Below, piece after piece: positions 1 to 4,873 of a stretch of 5,638 nucleotides of DNA (the first letter of the stretch is position 1; each line of letters starts with the position of its first letter). Under the pieces are notes generated by a model. The model had not been told where the DNA came from, searched no databases, and saw only the letters and a list, made by a program, of their open reading frames with translations. Source of the DNA: Candidatus Aenigmatarchaeota archaeon. Lineage in GTDB: Archaea; Aenigmatarchaeota; Aenigmatarchaeia; CG10238-14. The translations under genes and the position numbers were made by a program. The stretch spans positions 1-5,638 of the forward strand of contig JAPLUX010000101.1 in assembly GCA_026397455.1 (NCBI GenBank). The letters are read 5' to 3'.

Positions 1-201
1 GTCATAGCCATTTTTTACAAGCTCTTTGGCTATCTGTCTCATTATGAAGGATTTACCAGACCTTCTAACGCCTATTATTGCCAATATCACGTTCGGCTCT
101 AAAAATTTTAAAGCTCTTTCTACGTAAGAATGTCTTTTTACTCCTGTCTCTATATCCCCTTTCCACAGATTCCATTTTTCCAAAACATCTATATATGCCA
201 T
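1..201 (-). CDS. AAA ATPase, AAA_14/DUF4143 type (N-terminal part, runs off the window)
   Basis: Reading the minus strand from ATG at 201-199 gives 67 codons open to the window edge. The protein opens with a 'LEKWNLWKGD' stretch like the W-N-x-W opening typical of archaeal DUF4143-type ATPases. A hydrophobic strand (VILAII, residues 38-43) leads into Walker A, GVRRSGKS at residues 44-51, with the 'GVRRSGKS' wording characteristic of this family. Walker B, sensor residues and the usual C-terminal DUF4143 region lie outside the window. The family binds ATP; its cellular role is poorly defined, and members are often numerous in archaeal genomes. No Shine-Dalgarno precedes the ATG, an in-frame stop lies upstream at 231-229, and a TATA box is centred about 27-28 bp upstream, so a leaderless mRNA is likely. 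It has its own promoter, separate from the exported-protein gene upstream. The family call is from recognition, not a search. Confidence 0.85.
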   Translation of the reverse strand, partial: MAYIDVLEKWNLWKGDIETGVKRHSYVERALKFLEPNVILAIIGVRRSGKSFIMRQIAKELVKNGYD

Positions 202-202
202 A

Positions 203-255
203 GTTTCTATTATAGTAGGAACTAATATTTAAATGTTTCTAATATGATAGGAACT
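203..255. repeat. Duplicated near-palindromic operator-like element flanking the TATA box
   Basis: Two 21-bp direct copies lie at 203-223 and 235-255 and agree at 18 of 21 positions. Each begins GTTTCTA and ends TAGGAACT on the plus strand. Each copy is also an imperfect dyad: with base 202 included, copy 1 pairs at 9 of 11 positions, and copy 2 pairs at 7 of 10. The copies start 32 bp apart, about three helical turns, so they face the same side of the DNA. The 11-bp gap between them holds the TATA box. Copy 1 covers the predicted transcription start and copy 2 covers the BRE/upstream position, where a bound repressor would block TBP, TFB or polymerase. The regulator is unknown. Confidence 0.65.
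224..234 (-). promoter_or_regulatory. TATA box for the AAA ATPase gene (leaderless promoter)
   Basis: On the minus strand this reads ATTTAAATATT. Its centre (about 229) is about 28 bp upstream of the A of the ATG at 201. Archaeal transcription usually starts about 25-27 bp downstream of the TATA centre, so the predicted start falls on or next to the ATG. This fits the lack of a Shine-Dalgarno. The box lies exactly midway between two copies of a near-palindromic repeat. Confidence 0.7.
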
Positions 256-269
256 TTCAATATGTAACA

Positions 270-307
270 TTATCATTTTCAATAATAATTATTATTAACA
301 ATGATAA
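270..307. repeat. 38-bp imperfect AT-rich palindrome between the 178-aa gene and the ATPase promoter
   Basis: The dyad centre is between 288 and 289. The outer arms are TTATCATT (270-277) and AATGATAA (300-307). The inner 16 bp at 281-296, AATAATAATTATTATT, is a perfect palindrome. In all 17 of 19 base pairs match; the mismatches are 278/299 and 280/297. On the minus strand it follows the T-rich tract after the 178-aa gene. It could be a transcript-end structure, a protein-binding site upstream of the ATPase promoter, or simply AT-rich sequence. Confidence 0.5.
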
Positions 308-319
308 AAAAATAAAAAA
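306..319 (-). terminator. Oligo-T terminator of the 178-aa gene
   Basis: Directly after the stop codon (TAG at 322-320), the minus strand reads TTTTTTATTTTTTT. Archaeal polymerase terminates on such U-rich tracts without needing a preceding hairpin. Part of the palindrome at 270-307 overlaps its downstream end. Confidence 0.6.
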
Positions 320-856
320 CTAGGCTTGAATCAGATACATCCCTGCTGTTATGTTACACTGAACTGCTCTTGGGTCTTCAGCTGTGATGTTGATTAACTT
401 CCAATGCTCCTTATCAATTTTCTTTTGTACGACTTTTGGTTTGTACCAGCTTGTCGGGAATGCAACGTAATGATTTTTAGAATTGCCAGTTCCATTAAAA
501 ACCCAAGACTCGAATTTTCCTTTTTTCTGTTTTAACAGAACTTCTTGAGTTTCATTAGTAATCGTTAAACAAAGTAGCTTATTCTTTCCAAAAGCATTCA
601 ATGGTCCTTCTTGATCGTCTGCGTCATTGTCTGAATCTTCCTTGATATCGCATTTGAATTCACAATTACAGTTTGGGTACTTGCCGCTGATCTTCCATTC
701 TCCTACGCAGTCTATGTGAGTTTGATTCTCACAAAATTCCTTGCATGTTGGTTGGTTTAATCCATTATTTTGGTTTGATCTATTGTTTGTTTTTGCTAGT
801 ACTATCGCTGGTAGTATCATCAAGCCTAATAATATTATTGCTATTTCTTCTTTCAT
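320..856 (-). CDS. Secreted Cys-rich protein of unknown function (178 aa)
   Basis: The first 21 residues form a signal peptide: a short charged start, then a hydrophobic core, ending ...IVLA with likely cleavage before KTNN. An Asn/Gln-rich spacer follows. Residues 38-69 hold a compact six-Cys module with spacing C-x3-C-x7-C-x12-C-x-C-x3-C, including 'ISGKYPNCNCEFKC'. I recall similar 'SG-YPNC-C' modules in other archaeal exported proteins, but I know no named family. An acidic linker (DSDNDADDQEG, residues 74-84) leads to a second region (about 88-178) with two more Cys (96, 167). There are six N-x-S/T sequons (N25, N44, N101, N121, N156, N168), compatible with archaeal N-glycosylation. No transmembrane helix is seen after the signal peptide, so it is probably released or held by a partner. 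The start is supported by AGGTGA four bases upstream. The gene has its own promoter and terminator. Confidence 0.85.
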   Translation of the reverse strand: MKEEIAIILLGLMILPAIVLAKTNNRSNQNNGLNQPTCKEFCENQTHIDCVGEWKISGKYPNCNCEFKCDIKEDSDNDADDQEGPLNAFGKNKLLCLTITNETQEVLLKQKKGKFESWVFNGTGNSKNHYVAFPTSWYKPKVVQKKIDKEHWKLINITAEDPRAVQCNITAGMYLIQA

Positions 857-860
857 GTTT

Positions 861-866
861 TCACCT
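861..866 (-). promoter_or_regulatory. Shine-Dalgarno of the 178-aa gene
   Basis: The minus strand reads AGGTGA-AAAC-ATG, a good match to the anti-Shine-Dalgarno. It fixes the ATG at 856-854. The two TATA-proximal, apparently leaderless genes in the window lack such a site. Confidence 0.75.
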
Positions 867-927
867 AAATGTAATTATTGTCTGTTCTTAAGCCAGTTAT
901 GAAGGAAAAATCTAGACTGGTGATCTA

Positions 928-958
928 CATATATAATAGAAATTTCACTACTAGAGAA
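928..958 (-). promoter_or_regulatory. Promoter of the 178-aa gene (TATA box with upstream element)
   Basis: The TATA-like core TATTATATATG lies at 938-928 on the minus strand, preceded by a purine-rich GAAAT resembling a BRE. The expected start is near 907, giving a leader of about 50 nt that contains the Shine-Dalgarno. Just upstream (958-952) is TTCTCTA, which also occurs upstream of the TATA box at 4200-4207. Confidence 0.5.
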
Positions 959-963
959 TTAGT

Positions 964-977
964 AAAAAAGAAAAAAA
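964..977 (-). terminator. Oligo-T terminator of the 1023-aa gene
   Basis: Directly after the TAA at 980-978, the minus strand reads TTTTTTTCTTTTTT, a strong archaeal U-tract terminator. It separates this transcript from the 178-aa gene, whose promoter begins at once downstream. Confidence 0.65.
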
Positions 978-3900
978 TTACGCTACAACATAAAATGTTC
1001 TTGTAGCCATTACAGAATTTTCAGCTTTATCAACAGCTCTTATCTGTAATTGATGTGTACCATAACTGAATGTCTGTGACCTATCGTATGAATCACATTT
1101 TGTACATAAAGTTCTAAACCTGAAACCGTTGTCAGACATCTCTAACTTAACATCCTCAGTTACATCGATGTATAATCGAACACTCCGTGAATGATATGTA
1201 TTCCCTTCTTCTGGATAATGTATTGTGATTACTGGTATAGTAGTATCAACGTTTACTGTATGTACTCTTCCTGTTGTCTCAGCAACATCGTTTCTAACAA
1301 CAAAATAATAATTTATATTCAGTCCATTATATGCACTCAAATCGACATGATCGACATTAAAAACGCATTCTTTGTTTTTTCCAGATTCACAAGTTGTTAA
1401 GGGTTTAGTTTTGTATGTCGATTCCCATATCCCTTTGTAGTATAAAGTAATTTCTTTCACGTTTTCCTCTGTGTACTCTATTATAAATGTTCCATTGGTA
1501 TATTTCCTGTCTTGTGGATATTCTCTTATAATTTTTGGTGGTTTACTGTCGATATTGAAATGAATAGAAGACTGACCGACGTTTCCTGCAAGATCAGTCG
1601 CTCTTACAACTAACGTATATTCACCATCACTAAAGCTGGTTTTCCTGTTGTAACTGTCACAATTACTGCACAACCTGTTAAACCTAACATCATCCAAAGA
1701 GTATTCTAATCTTTCAACAACTTCATCAATTTCTATGTTCAAATCAATTTTCCTGCTCGGATATACGATGTCTACAGGTGAAATAATCGTTACCACTGGT
1801 TTTTCGATATCATAAGTAATGGTTTTAACTTGCGATGTTACTGTGTTTGCTGGATCTTGAACCTCAAAGTAATAATCGATCATTTTTCCGTTAGAGTCAG
1901 GTAATAAAAGATTGTAAGTGCATTCTTTGTTTCTACCAGATGGACAACCAGTTAACTCTACAGTATTGTATGATACATCAGTCGATTCTTTCCAATGAAG
2001 TGATATCTTAACCAGATTATCTTCGGTATATTTAATGTAAAATTTAGTTATGTTTACTTTCTCGCCTTTCTCAGGTAAAGTCTTGATTATTTTTGGTGGT
2101 GTACAATCTACAAAAAAGTTTACTGTCTTTGAATCAATCGCACTGTCAAGGGTCGCTCTTACAACCAGTTCATGGCTGCCTTCTGAAAAAGTCTTTTTTC
2201 TGTTGTAACTGTCACAATTACTGCACAATCTTCTGTATGGACCATCATTGTCTGAATATGAAATCTCATCGGCTGTTAAACTGGCCGAAGCAACAATCGG
2301 TATGTTACATGTATTGTATGTCATGTGTTCTGGTGAAGTCAAAGTCAAGATTGATTCCAACCACGGTTCAAAATCTACGTTATCACTTACTTTGTCCCCA
2401 GTACCAGATGGGTTTGATAAATGATAAGGACCTGTGTTACTACCCCACCAGTTTAGTTTTGCATCAAAACTGTATGTACCATCCCATTGTAAACCAAAAT
2501 TGTTTCCGACTATAAAGTTGTTTCTGAAAGTAGTTCCTGTCGCATAATGGCTTCCATATTTTCCTGCAGTAATATAAAACCCTTTATCTAGATTGTTGAC
2601 CTTGTTATCTTTAATTATCGCGTTAGTCACAAGACCAAACAACTGGATTCCTCTACTGTCTGTTACTCCAGTAACACCTGTAATAATATTGCCAGTAATA
2701 ACAGGAGAATTTATATCTCCAGCACTGCCATCACTACCTGCATCATTCACTAAAGAAATTCCTCTTCTGTATCCTTTTAAATTGTATATCGTGTTATCTG
2801 TAATCTGCAAGTTCGTGTATTTACCGTCACCAGACCCGTAATGAGATGCGCTGTTAAAAGTAATTCCGCCACTTATAAAATCGCTACCAGTATGAACACC
2901 TGTGCCTACGTTTATCATGTTATTGTCAACTTTCTGAAGGCTTGTTATATCTATGCCATCATAAGTCATGCTAAAGTATGCAGTACTCCCGTAAGTTCCT
3001 TCGTCCAATGTATTGTGACTAACATCAGTAGGTCCAGTATGTTTTTCTAACAGAATTGCGTTTGCTCCTGTTTGAGTAATAATGTTATTAGTAAAGACTA
3101 GATTTTCTTTTCCACTGTTCGAATAAAGACCGTAATCTTCATCGTCGTCAGGGTTGTTAGTTCCATAAATTTTGTTGTTAGAAATAGTATAAGTTACACC
3201 TGCTGTATCAGATTCTGTATAAATACCGACGTTCAGTTTACCATCGCCTAAACCTTTAGCCGGTCCTCCTGCATTCTCCAGAGTAAAACCACTGAATGTT
3301 ACATCGCCTAAATTTGCTATTATCCTAACCAATCCTACTTCAGTAAGTGCATCATTACCACCATTAATAAAACTACTGTCTATACCTGCTCCGATTATTG
3401 TTAATGGTTTATCGATAACAATTTGATTTTCATTATAAGTACCTGGCAAGACCTTAATGTTGAAACCAGAATCTGCAGCATCAATCGCATCTTGTATCTT
3501 TGTGTAGCATGGGAATTTACCTTCACAATCTCCTGCATCATCTACATATATAGTGTTAACAAACTCGAATTTAACAGCATCTGCAATCACGTAATCGTCA
3601 GCATTGTCGTCTAATGTAACAGTTCCAGAAGTTCCGGAGATAAAATCGAAAGTTCCCAGATAATACCAACCTGACCATGTTCCACTTGGAGATGTACTTC
3701 CATCAGCAAGAAATTCTTGATTCAACCCTTCGGGATAACTCCCACCGTTGTAATTTACAGTATAAGGTGCGTTTGTTGCTCTATTTGGGTCAACAGTCCA
3801 ACTTACATAAACATTATAATCACCAGGATCAATTATTTGAGGCGTCCATGTTGCAATCTTACCTGCGTTTGCACCATATATGTAATGTACATCCCCATCA

Positions 3901-4049
3901 TAACCTTGATCGGCTGCTAAAGTCCATCCGTTGTCAGAGTATCCAGTATCACCATCATCGACTATAATTTCTGTTGCTGATACAGTTGATATCGTCATTA
4001 AGAACAAATTCATCAATATTATTAAAACTAAAACTTCTTTTATCTTCAT
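978..4049 (-). CDS. Large secreted protein: golvesin-type domain, right-handed beta-helix and five Ig-like modules (1023 aa)
   Basis: Residues 1-25 are a signal peptide (cleavage probably after VSA). Residues 27-164 match the golvesin C-terminal/xanthan-lyase CBD-like domain: 'IIVDDGDTGYSDNGW', 'TWTPQIIDPGDYNVYVSW', 'ATNAPYTVNYNGG', then 'YVIADAVKFEFV'. Residues 165-565 form a NosD/CASH-type right-handed beta-helix. It opens with 'IYVDDAGDC...PCYTKIQDAIDAAD' and 'VLPGTYNE', runs through repeated N-x-I/V turns, and closes with 'NWWGSNTGPYH' and 'NVDFEPWL'. Residues 568-1023 are alternating Ig-like modules A-B-A-B-A. Each A module carries LCxxCDSY(N/D)R (608, 793, 981); each B module carries C-x-SG-x-NKEC (702-710, 887-895). 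I see no transmembrane helix or sorting signal at the C-terminus. Likely role: glycan or surface binding outside the cell. A beta-helix enzyme activity is possible, but no catalytic residues can be named. The start is set by the Shine-Dalgarno at 4053-4063 and the ATGA overlap with the 42-aa gene. Confidence 0.92.
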   Translation of the reverse strand: MKIKEVLVLIILMNLFLMTISTVSATEIIVDDGDTGYSDNGWTLAADQGYDGDVHYIYGANAGKIATWTPQIIDPGDYNVYVSWTVDPNRATNAPYTVNYNGGSYPEGLNQEFLADGSTSPSGTWSGWYYLGTFDFISGTSGTVTLDDNADDYVIADAVKFEFVNTIYVDDAGDCEGKFPCYTKIQDAIDAADSGFNIKVLPGTYNENQIVIDKPLTIIGAGIDSSFINGGNDALTEVGLVRIIANLGDVTFSGFTLENAGGPAKGLGDGKLNVGIYTESDTAGVTYTISNNKIYGTNNPDDDEDYGLYSNSGKENLVFTNNIITQTGANAILLEKHTGPTDVSHNTLDEGTYGSTAYFSMTYDGIDITSLQKVDNNMINVGTGVHTGSDFISGGITFNSASHYGSGDGKYTNLQITDNTIYNLKGYRRGISLVNDAGSDGSAGDINSPVITGNIITGVTGVTDSRGIQLFGLVTNAIIKDNKVNNLDKGFYITAGKYGSHYATGTTFRNNFIVGNNFGLQWDGTYSFDAKLNWWGSNTGPYHLSNPSGTGDKVSDNVDFEPWLESILTLTSPEHMTYNTCNIPIVASASLTADEISYSDNDGPYRRLCSNCDSYNRKKTFSEGSHELVVRATLDSAIDSKTVNFFVDCTPPKIIKTLPEKGEKVNITKFYIKYTEDNLVKISLHWKESTDVSYNTVELTGCPSGRNKECTYNLLLPDSNGKMIDYYFEVQDPANTVTSQVKTITYDIEKPVVTIISPVDIVYPSRKIDLNIEIDEVVERLEYSLDDVRFNRLCSNCDSYNRKTSFSDGEYTLVVRATDLAGNVGQSSIHFNIDSKPPKIIREYPQDRKYTNGTFIIEYTEENVKEITLYYKGIWESTYKTKPLTTCESGKNKECVFNVDHVDLSAYNGLNINYYFVVRNDVAETTGRVHTVNVDTTIPVITIHYPEEGNTYHSRSVRLYIDVTEDVKLEMSDNGFRFRTLCTKCDSYDRSQTFSYGTHQLQIRAVDKAENSVMATRTFYVVA
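981..2348 (-). repeat. A-B-A-B-A Ig-like super-repeat region inside the 1023-aa gene
   Basis: Approximate module limits are A1+B1 at 2348-1809, A2+B2 at 1808-1245 and A3 at 1244-981. The period is about 555-564 bp (the LC motifs are 185 and 188 codons apart). A1 and A2 share an exact 29-bp DNA match (2200-2228 and 1645-1673) over the LCSNCDSYNR codons. A3 is diverged at the DNA level but keeps the protein motif as LCTKCDSYDR. A1 alone has an extra Cys pair (C581, C649) that could brace its first and last strands. Confidence 0.75.
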
Positions 4050-4174
4050 TTTCCCCCTCTCCTCTTTCGAAAGATATTAATCAAAACTTCTAATTCTATA
4101 CTTTTACCGCAATTCGGACAAAGAAATTCATAAAAATCATTCAACTGTGGAACATTACGTTTTGATTTTTTCAT
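4046..4174 (-). CDS. 42-aa CPNCG micro-protein (half zinc-ribbon-like), overlapping the 1023-aa gene
   Basis: ATG at 4174-4172 opens 42 codons ending in TGA (4048-4046), which overlaps the next ATG (4049-4047) as ATGA, the classic arrangement for coupled translation. The product is basic at both ends (MKKSKRN... and ...FRKRRGGK) with a central FLCPNCGKSIELEV. That contains a single CPxCG knuckle, the first half of a typical zinc ribbon. There is no signal peptide or membrane helix, so it should be cytoplasmic. One knuckle needs another Cys/His pair, from a dimer or partner, to bind zinc tetrahedrally. No Shine-Dalgarno is visible, but a TATA box lies about 29 bp upstream, fitting a leaderless or nearly leaderless mRNA. 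Possible roles are a regulator of the operon or a short leader peptide whose translation feeds the large gene. The function is unknown. The chief doubt is whether a 42-codon frame could arise by chance; overlap, promoter spacing and the motif argue against that. Confidence 0.65.
   Translation of the reverse strand: MKKSKRNVPQLNDFYEFLCPNCGKSIELEVLINIFRKRRGGK
4053..4063 (-). promoter_or_regulatory. Shine-Dalgarno of the 1023-aa gene, inside the 42-aa gene
   Basis: The minus strand reads AGGAGAGGGGG, three bases before the ATG at 4049-4047. GGAG is nine bases from the start codon. The same bases encode Arg-Arg-Gly-Gly near the C-terminus of the overlapping small gene, so ribosomes finishing that gene stop on this site. 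Confidence 0.75.
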
Positions 4175-4195
4175 GTTATTAGAAATTAATTAGTC

Positions 4196-4230
4196 TTCTT
4201 TTATAAAAAAGATTTCTATTTAATAGAGAA
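4196..4230 (-). promoter_or_regulatory. Promoter of the 42-aa/1023-aa transcript
   Basis: On the minus strand CTTTTTTATAAAAG (4211-4198) contains the TATA core TTTATAAA at 4207-4200, about 29 bp from the ATG at 4174. Upstream is TTCTCTATTAAATAGAAATC (4230-4211), which contains a short dyad TCTAT-TTA-ATAGA at 4215-4227 and ends in a BRE-like purine stretch. The TTCTCTA sequence recurs upstream of the 178-aa gene's TATA box. Confidence 0.6.
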
Positions 4231-4344
4231 TAAGTCAATATCTACTATTTAGTGATTTTAATAAGAAAAGGAAAAGATTTTACTATCTTTTAGAATAAAA
4301 TTTTCTATTTTGTATAAATATCACTGACAAGTCGCACCAAGAAC

Positions 4345-4350
4345 AAAAAA
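4345..4350 (-). terminator. Possible oligo-T terminator of the 155-aa gene
   Basis: The first run of six T on the minus strand after the TAA at 4385-4383 lies about 33 nt downstream. It is shorter than the tracts behind the other two complete genes, so this is a weak call. Confidence 0.3.
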
Positions 4351-4382
4351 TATTTTATTTTTTATTTATCATCAATCAACGT

Positions 4383-4850
4383 TTAAAGACATAAACTCAA
4401 TGATTTAAATGAAAATAATTTTTTACACTCTCGTTTTTTAATTGTAAAATAAACTTCTGCTGATCCTATATTACCTGATGTGTCATTGGCATAGACTGTT
4501 ATTTTATGAGTACCTGGATGTACATCATTTATCACTTTCATATAATATTTTAATTCTACAATAGGCGAGTCATCCAGACTGTAACCGACCCAATATTTCG
4601 ATTTAAATGCCATCCAAAAAGGTATGTTATCTATTTTAAAGATGAGTAAAATAGAATCCCTATCAGACGTTCTGTAATAGGTTTTATTTTCTGGTTGGAT
4701 TATTTTTATTTTTATTTCTAGATGTCTGGGTAGAATCTTAACTGTTGCAACAACTTGGTTAGAAGAGGTTTTGGCAAGGCTGACACTAACAAAAAATAAG
4801 AATAAAATCGGTAGCATTACTGCTACCATCTTTAAAAAATCTTTCTTCAT
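4383..4850 (-). CDS. Exported single Ig-like domain protein (155 aa)
   Basis: A Lys start and a long hydrophobic core (about residues 9-24), ending VSLA before KTSS, form a signal peptide of about 26 residues. One Ig-like beta-sandwich follows (about residues 47-137), with the landmarks 'IIQPENKTYY', 'WVGYSLDDSP' and 'PGTHKITVYANDTSGNIGSAEVYFTI'. The last part is the G-x-H-x-I-x-V-x-A-x-D-x-x-G-N ending common in archaeal surface Ig-like domains. The short basic tail has two Cys (142, 154) and no membrane anchor. There are sequons at N55 and N122. It starts 23 nt after the upstream gene with only a weak AAGAG ribosome site, so it is probably in the same operon. It resembles one A module of the 1023-aa protein without the LCxxC insertion. 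The role is unknown, plausibly an accessory of the upstream membrane-anchored surface protein. Confidence 0.8.
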   Translation of the reverse strand: MKKDFLKMVAVMLPILFLFFVSVSLAKTSSNQVVATVKILPRHLEIKIKIIQPENKTYYRTSDRDSILLIFKIDNIPFWMAFKSKYWVGYSLDDSPIVELKYYMKVINDVHPGTHKITVYANDTSGNIGSAEVYFTIKKRECKKLFSFKSLSLCL

Positions 4851-4873
4851 TTTTTCTCTTGACTATGGCAAAC

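Larger units (their letters stand above)
4175..4382. other. AT-rich intergenic region between the Ig-domain gene and the 42-aa gene
   Basis: Apart from the promoter at 4196-4230 and a possible terminator at 4345-4350, I find no credible gene in these 208 bases. Composition is extreme: 4201-4260 has 10 G/C in 60. A weak 7-bp hairpin (AAAAGAT at 4272-4278, ATCTTTT at 4285-4291) and a second TATA-like stretch (minus strand ATTTATAC, about 4312-4319) are present, but no reading frame follows them. A small RNA cannot be excluded. Confidence 0.5.

Noticed and set aside
893..920. CCAGT/ACTGG inverted repeat in the 178-aa leader as a riboswitch or operator.
   Set aside because: It has only five pairs with an 18-nt loop and extends partly upstream of the predicted transcript start, so there is no real structural support.
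1191..3967. Open frames on the plus strand within 1191-1400, 2093-3050, 3423-3614 and 3677-3967.
   Set aside because: They lie antisense to the well-supported 1023-aa gene, have low-complexity or Cys/His/Ile-rich translations without recognisable domains, and lack promoter or ribosome-site support.
4272..4291. Hairpin AAAAGAT/ATCTTTT as a terminator or structured RNA.
   Set aside because: It is a seven-pair stem with only one G-C pair in very AT-rich DNA, expected by chance. It is also too far from the 155-aa stop to be its main terminator.
4312..4319. Second TATA-like stretch (minus strand ATTTATAC) that might drive a small RNA or small gene.
   Set aside because: No start codon or conserved structure follows within the next 100 bases, and TATA-like words are common in sequence this AT-rich.
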